64,000 nucleotides of DNA from Chryseobacterium sp. H1D6B. Its GTDB lineage: Bacteria > Bacteroidota > Bacteroidia > Flavobacteriales > Weeksellaceae. Below, piece by piece: positions 17,219-26,229 of the stretch (position 1 is the stretch's first letter; every line of letters starts with the position of its first letter). A program made the position numbers and the translations under genes. The notes beneath the pieces were generated by a model. The model was not told the origin of the DNA, ran no database searches, and was given only the letters and a program-made list of their open reading frames with translations. The stretch covers positions 4,278,001 to 4,342,000 of the forward strand of contig NZ_JARXVJ010000001.1 in NCBI RefSeq assembly GCF_029892445.1. Reading direction: 5' to 3'.

Positions 17219-17530
17219 ATGTCTGAAAGAATAAAAACATACCAAGAATTTTATCAGTTCTATCTTACTGAACATAGTAAAACGGGAACACGAATCTTCC
17301 ACTTTATAGGAACACTGCTTGTATTTGCAGTGGCTGCTTACGTAATCAGCTCCGGAAAAGAAAGATTTCTATGGTATATTCCTATTTTCGGGTATGGATT
17401 TGCCTGGTTCAGCCATGCTGTCATTGAAAAAAACAGACCTGCAACTTTTAAATATCCTTTGTGGTCTTTAATTTCAGATTTCAGGTTGTTTTTTGAACTG
17501 CTGATCGGCAGGCAGAAATTCAAAGCTTAA
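17219..17530 (+). CDS. DUF962 / Mpo1-like membrane protein
   Basis: 103 residues. YQEFYQFYLTEHSKTGTRIFHFIGTLLVF near the start has the paired His residues (EHS, FHF) of DUF962, and WFSHAVIEKNRPATFKYPLWSLISDF is the second conserved block (HxxxE plus N-[RK]-PATF). The yeast relative Mpo1 is an iron-dependent 2-hydroxy fatty acid dioxygenase. Two or three membrane helices are evident. The length is normal for the bacterial members. It is monocistronic. Confidence 0.85.
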   Translation: MSERIKTYQEFYQFYLTEHSKTGTRIFHFIGTLLVFAVAAYVISSGKERFLWYIPIFGYGFAWFSHAVIEKNRPATFKYPLWSLISDFRLFFELLIGRQKFKA

Positions 17531-17554
17531 ACTAAATTTTAAACCTTCGTCAGT

Positions 17555-17739
17555 GTATCTTTACAACTCCGTCACGTCAGTTGGAGTGAAATTATTCGGA
17601 ATGAAATGGAGAATGATTTTGTATCGAGAACCTTTAGTTGACCACTTAAAAACTTCTCGATACGCTGTGCTGCTCGAAGTGACGTATCTTTACAAACTTC
17701 CGTCGATTAGAGTGAAATTATCCGCAATATAATGAAGAA
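17555..17739. repeat. Intergenic repeat unit with flanking direct repeats
   Basis: A direct repeat (17555-17613 and 17684-17739, sharing GTATCTTTACAA, GAGTGAAATTAT and AATGAAGAA-like ends) flanks a section carrying a perfect 10-bp inverted pair, GTATCGAGAA (17621-17630) and TTCTCGATAC (17654-17663). It looks like a small mobile or structured non-coding repeat. Confidence 0.6.
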
Positions 17740-17767
17740 ATCACAAATACAAATTGGAATTATATAA

Positions 17768-17812
17768 AAAAATAATGCCGGGTTTTGCAAAGCAAAACCC
17801 GGCATTATTTTT
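17768..17812. terminator. Bidirectional terminator
   Basis: TAATGCCGGGTTTTGC and its exact complement are separated by AAA and flanked by A-runs on the left and T-runs on the right. The hairpin is shared by the convergent DUF962 and DUF3857 genes. Confidence 0.85.
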
Positions 17813-17823
17813 AAGTTTCAATA

Positions 17824-19845
17824 TTATTTAAAACGCTTCTTAAAATTAAACTTCAGCATATTCATTAATCCAGGCTCTATAATATCAATCCCTAACCCGA
17901 AATTACTGTCAGCAACCGTATGATGTGCCGTTCTGAATGCTTCAAAATCTTCCTGAGGAATTTCAAGATTCACCAAAGGTTTATAATCTATATACACAGA
18001 AGCTCCATTTTTAGTCACCTTTTTACGGCTCGTATAGTCAAAATAGGGATTATTGATCGTACTTTCCTGAACTGTAAATTTTTCTTCCGTATCTATCTTC
18101 TGGTCTGTATAAAGGTTGATTTCATACTTTTCACTGTCATAATTATGCCAGAATGGTAGATCTTTATGCATAAAATCCCTTGCGCTTGCTTTTATAACAT
18201 TCCGGTCAAAATACATTAAGAAACGGTTCTTCTCCGGATCTGAATAATATGGGTTTTCCACTGATGAAGTATAATGAATTTTAAATTCATTCAGTTTTTT
18301 ATCGTCGCTTATAATATCTATAGAAGCATCTTTAAAAATATTTCTTACATCTGTTCCGTTTCTGTCATTAGAATAGTTCAGGCTGTAAAATAAGAAATTA
18401 TTCCAGCTGTCTACGATTTCTCTTTTATTGGTATTTTTAAAATATCTTCTCATCGCATTGGCACGGTTTCCTTTGTAAGTAGTTGTCAGTTTTAATGTCC
18501 CGGTGGTATTTTGAGTATTAAAATCAACCTTCTCATCAATACAGAAGTAAGGAAATTTATACGGTTTTCTCTGCTGCAGTTCCTGGCTGCTCTTTACTTC
18601 TAAATAATGCATAAAATAAATAAATCCTCTATTTTCAATAGAACCGAACTCATCACGGATAGTAGCATCTACAAAATAGGTCTCGCCTTTGTAGTTGATC
18701 TTAACAACAACATGGTTAAATGAAAGCAGTGACGGCAGATAATATTTGATATAATAATCAGTATGGAAATTCACCAGAACAACTGATGAATCAACACCGA
18801 TATAATCTAAAATCACTTTCAGTAAAACACATTTTGCTTTACAGTCGCCCTGCTTGTTTTCATAGGTTACTGAAGGTTCCTGCGGTTTGTGCCCGTTCAT
18901 TTCATCTGCATTGAAAATGTAGTAAATATTGTTCTGTACATATTCTATTGCAAACTGCAGCTTTTCATCCTGGTCCGTAACTGCATCTAATTTCTCCACT
19001 AAATTGAGAGCGAATTCTTTCAAAGAAGATGTATGATAAATTTCCTCATACATCGGAGCAATATAATTGGACAGTTCTTTCCAGCTTCTATCAGTTGCAA
19101 AATCTATAAAAGGGAAAATTTCACGGCCGGAATCAACAGGATTAATATAATCTTCCTCTTCAATGGAAAACCTTTCTCCTTTTTGTAAATAATTAATTTC
19201 CGGCTCCAGAACATCTCCTTTATCATCTCTGAAGAAAGTCTTTTTATAAGCAACAGGCTCCTCACGCTCATTAATAAAAGTGAATTTAAAACTTCCATAC
19301 GCCCAATAATTATCTGGACTTACCCATACATATTTACAGAACTCTTTGCGCAGAAAATCACGGTCTGTAAAAACTTTCAATCTCGAATCTTCTAGAATAA
19401 GAACGTCGTATAATCTTAAATCCTTTATTGTAATATTTATCTTTTTATTACTGCTTAAAATTCCGCCGCTGCTTTGGTTCTCGCTGTCCAGTACTTTAAT
19501 GCTGGTATCAGGAATTTTATCAATCAAAACACCCTCTCTTAAAACACTGATCCTATGAATATTGTAAACTTCATTTTCTTCAACCACTATATCCATTACA
19601 GAGGCTCTTTCTAAATTTGAAGGTTCATTCAGCGTATATGCCATGCAGATATACTCGTTGGTTTCCTTATTGCTGGTATAGTAGATCTTATCAAGAAAAT
19701 AACAATAATCTCTTCCTTCATTAATCTGTCTGTTTGAAAAATCAGACTCCTTTATTTTCTCTACCAGCTTCTGGTCATCAACACTTCCTGCCCACTCTTC
19801 GGGTTTCTGAATTTTGTAATTTTCGATTTGGATTGGATTATTCAT
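17824..19845 (-). CDS. DUF3857 / transglutaminase-like protein
   Basis: 673 residues. The first ~250 residues match the beta-rich DUF3857 domain found before transglutaminase domains. Residues about 300-410 carry the papain-fold core: Cys in NKQGDCKAKCVLL, His in SLLSFNHVVVKI and Asp in TYFVDATIRDEF, so a catalytic triad is present. The C-terminal 200 residues form another beta-rich domain. Flavobacterial homologues usually have a signal peptide; this start (MNNPIQIENY) has none, so it may be cytoplasmic. The substrate is unknown. Confidence 0.8.
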   Translation of the reverse strand: MNNPIQIENYKIQKPEEWAGSVDDQKLVEKIKESDFSNRQINEGRDYCYFLDKIYYTSNKETNEYICMAYTLNEPSNLERASVMDIVVEENEVYNIHRISVLREGVLIDKIPDTSIKVLDSENQSSGGILSSNKKINITIKDLRLYDVLILEDSRLKVFTDRDFLRKEFCKYVWVSPDNYWAYGSFKFTFINEREEPVAYKKTFFRDDKGDVLEPEINYLQKGERFSIEEEDYINPVDSGREIFPFIDFATDRSWKELSNYIAPMYEEIYHTSSLKEFALNLVEKLDAVTDQDEKLQFAIEYVQNNIYYIFNADEMNGHKPQEPSVTYENKQGDCKAKCVLLKVILDYIGVDSSVVLVNFHTDYYIKYYLPSLLSFNHVVVKINYKGETYFVDATIRDEFGSIENRGFIYFMHYLEVKSSQELQQRKPYKFPYFCIDEKVDFNTQNTTGTLKLTTTYKGNRANAMRRYFKNTNKREIVDSWNNFLFYSLNYSNDRNGTDVRNIFKDASIDIISDDKKLNEFKIHYTSSVENPYYSDPEKNRFLMYFDRNVIKASARDFMHKDLPFWHNYDSEKYEINLYTDQKIDTEEKFTVQESTINNPYFDYTSRKKVTKNGASVYIDYKPLVNLEIPQEDFEAFRTAHHTVADSNFGLGIDIIEPGLMNMLKFNFKKRFK

Positions 19846-19978
19846 ATTTATATTTTGTTATTATGTAAAAATTGGAGGTTCAAATTAGCTAATAAAAAAA
19901 TAAAAAACAAGAGGGAAACAACGGACATATTCTCAATTTCGGCACAGTAATTGTCTCCTAAGGTTTAAAATCAGAGTT

Positions 19979-20326
19979 ATGAAAATTATTACAACAATTT
20001 TAAAAGGAGCACTTCCTATTTTAGCCGTATTTACAATGACACAGTGTACAACTGCCTCTGCAGCGTCCAGTGACAATGAAAAAACGTTTATTGTAGGACC
20101 TCAGACTGCAGACTGTACAGGTGTAGCACCGATGAAATGTCTTCAGGTGAAGGAAAAGGCTTCAGAAAACTGGACTAATTTCTATACTAATATAGATGGA
20201 TTTACTTATGAACCGGGATATGAATATGTATTAAAAGTAAAAACTGAAAAAATTGCTAATCCGCCGGCAGATGGATCTTCAATTAAATACACATTGATAA
20301 AACAAGTTTCTAAAACTAAGAAATAA
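19979..20326 (+). CDS. DUF4377 lipoprotein
   Basis: 115 residues. The N-terminal signal has a lipobox-like MTQC at about residues 20-23, so it is probably lipid-anchored. TFIVGPQTADCTGVAPMKCL followed by VKEKASENWTNFYTNIDGFT and YEYVLKVKTE matches DUF4377, a small beta domain with a conserved Cys pair. The function is unknown; relatives occur alone or attached to META/HslJ-like domains. It ends with a terminator shared with the SPFH gene. Confidence 0.8.
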   Translation: MKIITTILKGALPILAVFTMTQCTTASAASSDNEKTFIVGPQTADCTGVAPMKCLQVKEKASENWTNFYTNIDGFTYEPGYEYVLKVKTEKIANPPADGSSIKYTLIKQVSKTKK

Positions 20327-20330
20327 CAGT

Positions 20331-20368
20331 AAAAAAAGAGCCTCATCAATTGATGAGGCTCTTTTTTT
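20331..20368. terminator. Bidirectional terminator
   Basis: GAGCCTCATCAA and its exact complement form a 12-bp palindromic stem with A- and T-runs on both sides. It lies between the convergent DUF4377 and SPFH genes. Confidence 0.88.
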
Positions 20369-20372
20369 ATTT

Positions 20373-21305
20373 TTAATGTTCGTGGTCTTTCGGCGGCGGC
20401 GGATATTTTCCTTTAGAAGACTCTGTTACTGTATTGGCTGCCGTCATCGCAGCTACCAGATCATTCAGCATTCCGCTTGCTGCCGTTGGAGAATTCGGAA
20501 GCAGAACTAAATTACTTCTGTTATTAGCACCCACAGAATGCAAGGTATCATAATGCTGGGTAACAACGATCAGCGCTGATGCTTCATGAGAATTGATATC
20601 TACATTATTCAGCATTCTTACAGATTCTTCCAGCCCTTTGGCAATTTCTCTTCTTTGATCTGCAATCCCCTGTCCCTGCAGTTTTTTAGATTCAGCTTCA
20701 GCTTTTGCAACGGCTACAATTCTTATCCTCTGCGCTTCAGATTCATATTCTGCGGCTGTCTTTTCTCTTTCAGCAGCATTAATTCTGTTCATCGCATGTT
20801 TTACCTGCTCATCCGGATCAATATCGGTAACCAAAGCTTTAATAATATCATATCCATAACTCTGCATGGCTTCCTGAAGTTCTGCTTTTACAGCAATCGC
20901 AATATCATCTTTTTTTAAGAAAACATCATCTAATTTTAATTTCGGAACCTCTGCTCTTACTACGTCAAAAACATAAGAAGTGATCTGGTCATGCGGACTT
21001 TCCAATCTATAAAAAGCATCAGCCACCTGAGTTCTGATCACCTGAAACTGAACAGAAATTTTCATTTTTACAAAAACATTATCCAGTGTTTTCGTATCAA
21101 TCATTACATCCAGCTGCTGAATTCTAAGATTCATTCTTTTAGAAATTTTATCTAAATAAGGAATTTTCAGCTGCAGCCCTGCATGACGGACTGAGTGGAA
21201 CTTTCCTAAACGTTCTACAATTGCTGCGGTCTCCTGCTTCACCGTAAAAAATGAAGCAAACAGGGTAACAAGTCCTATAAAAATGATAATGCCTAAATAT
21301 GCCAT
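20373..21305 (-). CDS. SPFH-domain (stomatin/HIR-type) membrane protein
   Basis: 310 residues. An N-terminal membrane helix (residues 3-22) is followed by the SPFH/Band 7 domain: KQETAAIVERLGKFHSVRHA, GLQLKIPYLDKI and MKISVQFQV. A charged coiled-coil region follows (NAAEREKTAAEYESEAQRIR). Such proteins form oligomeric membrane scaffolds that organise microdomains and regulate membrane proteases. No NfeD-type partner is adjacent. The tail PPPPKDHEH is low complexity. It is monocistronic. Confidence 0.87.
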   Translation of the reverse strand: MAYLGIIIFIGLVTLFASFFTVKQETAAIVERLGKFHSVRHAGLQLKIPYLDKISKRMNLRIQQLDVMIDTKTLDNVFVKMKISVQFQVIRTQVADAFYRLESPHDQITSYVFDVVRAEVPKLKLDDVFLKKDDIAIAVKAELQEAMQSYGYDIIKALVTDIDPDEQVKHAMNRINAAEREKTAAEYESEAQRIRIVAVAKAEAESKKLQGQGIADQRREIAKGLEESVRMLNNVDINSHEASALIVVTQHYDTLHSVGANNRSNLVLLPNSPTAASGMLNDLVAAMTAANTVTESSKGKYPPPPKDHEH

Positions 21306-21383
21306 AGTTTTAATTTTAGTTTTTGATGAGTCGCTGGAGAGGTGGATTTGTTATTTTTTTCTTATAAAATGAATTTAATTCAA

Positions 21384-22742
21384 TTACATCGTCATTCCGA
21401 TATCGATTCCTTTTATTTTTCTATAAAGATCAGTTGCAAAATTGTCCGTCATTCCTGAAACAAAATCTATAACTCCGAGAATCTTTTGATAATCGGTTCC
21501 GTCTTCATATACAAATTGGTTCGGAAGAAGTTTCAATGCCATTTTATCATAAGATTTCCTGTCTTCTTTTGATTTTAAAATAGAAGGAATAAAGTGGTCC
21601 AGCAATTCATACATTACATTATAGCCTGCATTTTCAATTTCTACCACCGCTTTATGGTTGTAAATTTTCTCGATCGAAAAGCTTTCAATATCCTGAAGTG
21701 TCTTATTTTCAGATTTAAAAATATCAAGCATAGCTTTGTCTAAATTTCCTTCTAAAATAGTATTGAAATGAAGTTTATACGTTTCAATGGATTTATTGAT
21801 CAGGGCATTGATTACTTTGGCTCTTAAATAAGAAATTCTTTCGTTATCATTGGAAATAGAAGTCAGCTTCTGCTCTACTCTTTTGGTATCTTGATTTTCA
21901 GATTTTATTAATTCAAAAAATAAATTCTCGCAGTCTGCCGTAGAAACGATTCCCAGTCTGTGGGCATCTTCCATATCGATAATATTATAGCAGATGTCAT
22001 CCGCTGCTTCTACAAGCCATACAAACGGATGTCTTTTAAAAATATAGGGTTCATTGCTTTCAGAAATAAGATGAGTTCCTTTGGCAATTTCTAAAAATGT
22101 TTCTTTTTCGTTTTGAAAGAACCCGAATTTCTTTCTATGGATAATTCCTTTTTTCTTTGCAATTGCTTCACAAGGATATTTCGCGATACTTGCCAGCGTC
22201 GTCAGTGTAAGCTGTGCTCCTCCTTCATCCTTCCCCTGCTGTTTGTGGGCTAAAACCCGTATGGCATTCGCGTTTCCTTCAAAATTCACCAGATCAGCCC
22301 ATTCTTTTTCTGAAAATTTAGTTTTCAGATCTTTTTCATTTTTTTCGAAATAGCTAGCGATAGCATCTTCTCCGGAATGTCCAAAAGCAGGATTTCCTAC
22401 ATCATGGCACAAACACGCCGCGGCAATTACATTTCCTAAATTATGAAGGTAAAAACTTTTGGCATCCTCCGTAAGATCATTTTTAAAATTATCCGAAATA
22501 AATTCTCCAATAATACTTCCCAGACTTCTTCCCACTGATGAGACTTCTAAAGAGTGCGTCAGACGGTTATGCACAAAAACACTTCCCGGAAGCGGAAAAA
22601 CCTGTGTTTTATTCTGCAGTCTTCTAAACGCTGATGAAAAGATGATCCTGTCAAAATCTCTCTGAAAATCTGTTCTTGAAGCTATAGTATTTGGATTATT
22701 TCCCGTACGCTGATTCGTGAAAATCTCGTTTAAATTCATCAT
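21384..22742 (-). CDS. dgt: Deoxyguanosinetriphosphate triphosphohydrolase (dGTPase)
   Basis: 452 residues, a normal length for the long dGTPase form. The HD metal-binding motif is visible as NRLTHSLEVSSVGR (first His), then CLCHDVGNPAFGHSGE (HD pair and conserved PAFGHSGE) and the later DDICYNIID with the distal Asp. The enzyme cleaves dGTP to deoxyguanosine and triphosphate, controlling dNTP pools and limiting phage DNA synthesis in some bacteria. It is divergent from the glycosylase gene at 22810 and shares a short promoter gap of about 67 bases. Confidence 0.92.
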   Translation of the reverse strand: MMNLNEIFTNQRTGNNPNTIASRTDFQRDFDRIIFSSAFRRLQNKTQVFPLPGSVFVHNRLTHSLEVSSVGRSLGSIIGEFISDNFKNDLTEDAKSFYLHNLGNVIAAACLCHDVGNPAFGHSGEDAIASYFEKNEKDLKTKFSEKEWADLVNFEGNANAIRVLAHKQQGKDEGGAQLTLTTLASIAKYPCEAIAKKKGIIHRKKFGFFQNEKETFLEIAKGTHLISESNEPYIFKRHPFVWLVEAADDICYNIIDMEDAHRLGIVSTADCENLFFELIKSENQDTKRVEQKLTSISNDNERISYLRAKVINALINKSIETYKLHFNTILEGNLDKAMLDIFKSENKTLQDIESFSIEKIYNHKAVVEIENAGYNVMYELLDHFIPSILKSKEDRKSYDKMALKLLPNQFVYEDGTDYQKILGVIDFVSGMTDNFATDLYRKIKGIDIGMTM

Positions 22743-22809
22743 TTTTCAAAATTACTTCAAATTTTACTTTTATGGAATACTATTTGAATTTTTATTGAAA
22801 AGCAAAGCC

Positions 22810-23544
22810 ATGCCTGAAGGACCATCCATACTATTAATGAAAGAAGACCTGCGGAAATTTACAGGCCAAAAAGTGACTGATACTGCTGGAAATGCAAAAT
22901 TTGACAAGGAACCTTTAGAAGGAAAAACCTTACTTGAGATCAAAACATTCGGCAAGCAGACCTATCTTGTTTTTGATGAAATGAGCGTCAGGATCCATTT
23001 ATTAATGTTTGGATCTTACAGCATTGATGAGCAGACAAAGCCAGACAGCAGTCTGCGCCTGGCATTGCATTTCAAAACAGGAGCGATGTATTTTTATACA
23101 TGTTCTGTGAAAATGGTCGATCATGAATTTTTAACTGCAATAGATTGGGAAGCTGATATTATGAGTGACATATGGGATCCTAAAAAGGCTGAAAAAAAAT
23201 TGAAATTAAAACCTCAAATGATGGCCTGCGATGCTTTAATGAATCAGGATATTTTTTCAGGAGTCGGCAACATTATCAAAAATGAAGTTCTCTTCAGAAT
23301 TGGAGTGCAGCCTGAAAGCCTTATTGGAAATCTTCCGCCCAAAAAACTGAAAGAACTGATTACCGAAGCCAGGAATTACAGTTTTGACTTTCTGAAATGG
23401 AAAAAAGAATTTGTCTTAAAAAAACACTGGCTGGTGCATACTAAAGCCATATGCCCTATATGCGGTGAAAAACTCGTTAAAAAGCAGACCGGGATTGGAA
23501 AAAGAAGAAGTTTCTATTGTGAAAAAGATCAAAAACTTTATTAA
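22810..23544 (+). CDS. Endonuclease VIII / Fpg-like DNA glycosylase
   Basis: 244 residues from the ATG at 22810; an upstream in-frame start at 22717 would overlap dgt and hide the catalytic N-terminus. MPEGPS places Pro2 and Glu3 as catalytic residues, as in Fpg/Nei enzymes that excise oxidised bases. The helix-two-turn-helix is present (QDIFSGVGNIIKNEVLFRIG). The C-terminal zinc finger has CPICG and one following Cys (FYCEKD), but the fourth ligand position is Asp instead of Cys, so metal binding may be altered or use another residue. Confidence 0.88.
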   Translation: MPEGPSILLMKEDLRKFTGQKVTDTAGNAKFDKEPLEGKTLLEIKTFGKQTYLVFDEMSVRIHLLMFGSYSIDEQTKPDSSLRLALHFKTGAMYFYTCSVKMVDHEFLTAIDWEADIMSDIWDPKKAEKKLKLKPQMMACDALMNQDIFSGVGNIIKNEVLFRIGVQPESLIGNLPPKKLKELITEARNYSFDFLKWKKEFVLKKHWLVHTKAICPICGEKLVKKQTGIGKRRSFYCEKDQKLY

Positions 23545-23615
23545 AGAAATATTTAGGTTTAAATCAATCTTTAAATTCGTGAAATGTTTAAATTTGATTT
23601 AAATAATACAACGAA

Positions 23616-24239
23616 ATGACCGACACCTGGCTAGACAGATGGAATGAAAGATACAGCAGTGATGAATTTGCATATGGAATACACCCCAACAATTATTTAA
23701 AAGTACAGTTAGAAAAATTAAATCCTAAAAACATACTTTTTCCAGCTGAAGGAGAAGGACGTAACGCTGTTTTTGCGGCTAAGCTTGGCTGGAAAGTTGC
23801 TGCATTTGATATCAGTGAAGAAGGAAAAAATAAAGCTTTACAGCTTGCAAAAGACAATAATGTACAGATTGATTATCAAGTGGGTGAGCTGGAAACATTA
23901 GATTTCCATACAGAACAGTTTAGTTGTATTGCCCTTATTTACGCTCATTTTCCTGCCGATATTAAATCTTCAATTCATAAAATGCTCAACCAATATTTAC
24001 TTGAAGGCGGTATTATTATTTTTGAAGCCTTCAGTAAAAATCATCTTGACTATGTGTTGAAGAATGAAAAAGTAGGCGGACCGAAGGATATCGATTCGTT
24101 ATTCTCTATTGAAGAAATAAAATCAGATTTTGAAAATTATGAGATTCTGGAGTTAGAAGAAACGGAAATAGAACTTAATGAAGGATTATTTCATAATGGA
24201 ACGGGTTCCGTTATCAGATTTGTAGGAAAGAAAAAGTAA
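23616..24239 (+). CDS. Class I SAM-dependent methyltransferase
   Basis: 207 residues. [20 protein letters not shown] followed by [28 protein letters not shown] is a TehB-like layout: an aromatic N-terminus, the AdoMet-binding Gly-rich loop (here AEGEGRN) and an acidic end of beta-2. LIYAHFP is motif IV and GGIIIFEAF motif VI. TehB relatives methylate tellurite, selenite or thiols. The substrate is unknown here. It is transcribed alone and converges on the LytTR regulator with an 8-base gap. Confidence 0.85.
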   Translation: MTDTWLDRWNERYSSDEFAYGIHPNNYLKVQLEKLNPKNILFPAEGEGRNAVFAAKLGWKVAAFDISEEGKNKALQLAKDNNVQIDYQVGELETLDFHTEQFSCIALIYAHFPADIKSSIHKMLNQYLLEGGIIIFEAFSKNHLDYVLKNEKVGGPKDIDSLFSIEEIKSDFENYEILELEETEIELNEGLFHNGTGSVIRFVGKKK

Positions 24240-24247
24240 CCATAAAA

Positions 24248-24973
24248 TTATATTTCAGTAGTAAGCGATCCGCCTGAATATCTTGTAAAAAATGCACTTT
24301 TATAAACCTCTCCCAAAGGAATTTCAGAATCCCCTATGTAAATATTGTGGTTATCGAATGAATCAATATAGTTGATATTAACTACATAAGATTTGCTTAC
24401 CCGCAGAAAAGAATCCGATGGGATTTTTTGGTGTATCGTTTTTAAATTCATTGCCGTGATCAGCTTTTGATGCTGGGTATGGATCACTACATAATCTTTT
24501 AAGCCTTCAATAAATTTAATATCAGTAAAATTGATCTTATAATATCTTCTGTCGGCTTTTATAAACAAAAAATCGTTTGTATTAGATTCGATTGTATTTT
24601 TTATAGTATCCTGAGACAGGAGCTGTTTATACAGCACAGCTTTATTCACCGCTTTTTCCAGGCGGGATTTCTCAATAGGTTTTAGTAAATAATCTATCGC
24701 ATCCAGCTCATAACTTTTCAGGGCGTATTGAGAATAAGCTGTAGTAAAAATTACAAGAGTCTGCTGTGGAAGCACTGCCGCAAATTCTAATCCTGTTACC
24801 AAAGGCATTTCGATATCAAGAAAAATAAGGTCAACTTCATTAGCCTTAATAAAATCAAGTGCTGAAGGTGCATTGGAAAATTCACCAAGAATTTCAATTT
24901 TTGAAACTTCACCGATCAACGAACGCATTTCTGCTCTGGCTAAAGGTTCGTCATCTACTATAATACAGGTCAT
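24248..24973 (-). CDS. LytTR-family response regulator
   Basis: 241 residues. A receiver domain (1-120) has the acidic pair DDE, the phosphoacceptor Asp in LIFLDIEMP, the Thr in IFTTAYSQYA and the Lys in LLKPI. The C-terminal LytTR DNA-binding domain (145-238) is seen in FIEGLKDYVVIHT ... LRVSKSYVVNINYIDSF. The gene overlaps the kinase gene by four bases (ATGA-type), so they are co-translated. LytTR proteins bind two 9-bp direct repeats 12 bp apart; exactly such sites lie at 26097-26173 upstream of this operon. Confidence 0.92.
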   Translation of the reverse strand: MTCIIVDDEPLARAEMRSLIGEVSKIEILGEFSNAPSALDFIKANEVDLIFLDIEMPLVTGLEFAAVLPQQTLVIFTTAYSQYALKSYELDAIDYLLKPIEKSRLEKAVNKAVLYKQLLSQDTIKNTIESNTNDFLFIKADRRYYKINFTDIKFIEGLKDYVVIHTQHQKLITAMNLKTIHQKIPSDSFLRVSKSYVVNINYIDSFDNHNIYIGDSEIPLGEVYKSAFFTRYSGGSLTTEI

Positions 24974-26043
24974 ACAGGAATAATTAAATTAATTATATAT
25001 TCTTTTTCTTTTGAAGTTATTTCCAAATGATGGGTATCATTAAACAAAAGCTCCAGTCTTCTTTTTATATTGGCAAGTCCTAATCCGCTGTAATTTGTAT
25101 TAGAAACAGGATAATCCGGATTTCGTGAATTACAGCACGTGAAATAAAGTTTTTGACCTTCTATTTCAATATTTACTTTCACATAAGATTCTTTATCACT
25201 TATGTCTACGCTGTGTTTTACTGCATTTTCTACAAAAGTGGTAAATAAATTCGGGGGAATAAAAACACCGTTTAATATCCGTTTGTCAGTGTCACTTTTT
25301 ATCTCAAAAATAAAATTTTCTCTTCTTATTTTCTCTAGATTAAGGAAATTGGATAAGAAATCTATTTCAGAGGTCAGCAGCGTTTTTTCTTCTCCGTTTT
25401 CATAAAGCTGATAGCGTAAAAATTCCGATAACTTAATAATCACCGTAGTTGCTTTTTCAGGATCAGTTCTGATTAAGGCTTTTACATTATTCAGCATATT
25501 AAACAGAAAATGAGGATTGATCTGGTTTCGGAGCTCGTTCAGCTCCATATTCAAAGTAAGATTATTAAGTTCTGCAATTCTTTTATTGTCCTTTGTCCAT
25601 TTCTGAAGAAGCTTTACAGTAGTAGTGGTTAATATAATAGAAATACACATCATCGCCCCTTCATAAAGTCCTTTATTACTCTCTTTTGGAAATTCTCCGA
25701 TTCTATGCTGTAAAAAAAAATGATTGAAGCCGTATCCTATACAATTTAACCCTCCGGTACCTAGTAACACCAGTACAATTATATAGGAAATGTAATGTGT
25801 TTTAAAAAAAAGAAATGGAACCAAAATATAGATATTAATATACGCCATTACAAGCAGGCACGTATAGACGTAGAATAATGCGTAATATTGATAATCACCT
25901 GTAAAGCTATGCCAGAATCTGGCATTATATATTAAACAGAAAAAAAAGATCAGGAAGGCCAGATGTCTCCAAAACCTGTATCGGTCTTCTACAAGAAAAT
26001 CGATAACCAAAATATCTTTCAACCCTTGTGAATTGTATTTCAT
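24970..26043 (-). CDS. LytS/YehU-type sensor histidine kinase
   Basis: 357 residues. Four or so membrane helices occupy residues 27-150 with no large sensory loop. The kinase part has the His box LRNQINPHFLFNMLNNVKAL, the N box FVENAVKHS and the Gly-rich box GLGLANIKRRLELLF, which places it in the His_kinase (LytS) family. It phosphorylates the LytTR partner encoded downstream. The signal sensed cannot be inferred. The promoter region is shared with the divergent operon at 26230. Confidence 0.92.
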   Translation of the reverse strand: MKYNSQGLKDILVIDFLVEDRYRFWRHLAFLIFFFCLIYNARFWHSFTGDYQYYALFYVYTCLLVMAYINIYILVPFLFFKTHYISYIIVLVLLGTGGLNCIGYGFNHFFLQHRIGEFPKESNKGLYEGAMMCISIILTTTTVKLLQKWTKDNKRIAELNNLTLNMELNELRNQINPHFLFNMLNNVKALIRTDPEKATTVIIKLSEFLRYQLYENGEEKTLLTSEIDFLSNFLNLEKIRRENFIFEIKSDTDKRILNGVFIPPNLFTTFVENAVKHSVDISDKESYVKVNIEIEGQKLYFTCCNSRNPDYPVSNTNYSGLGLANIKRRLELLFNDTHHLEITSKEKEYIINLIIPV

Positions 26044-26096
26044 ATCATTTTAAAGTACAACAAAAGTAAACATTATTGAAAACAGCATCTATAAAA

Positions 26097-26173
26097 TTAT
26101 ACCAACCCTGAGGTTTATTATACCAACTCCGCTATATCTTAATTTGGTATAAAATATCATGGATTTGGTATAA
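26097..26173. promoter_or_regulatory. Two symmetric LytTR-type operators
   Basis: Four exact 9-mers: TTATACCAA at 26097-26105 and 26118-26126, and its complement TTGGTATAA at 26144-26152 and 26165-26173. Each pair is a direct repeat with a 12-base spacer, and the pairs face away from each other. The outer edges are 54 and 57 bases from the kinase and 26230 starts. This is the geometry known for AgrA-type LytTR regulators. Confidence 0.85.
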
Positions 26174-26229
26174 AAAAAAATTAACTGCAGTCCTATTCTC
26201 TCTTTCTTTGTCGAGCTTAATTTATTATT

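Noticed and set aside
22717..22809. N-terminal extension of the DNA glycosylase
   Set aside because: It would move the catalytic Pro away from position 2 and overlaps dgt; MPEGP must be the N-terminus.
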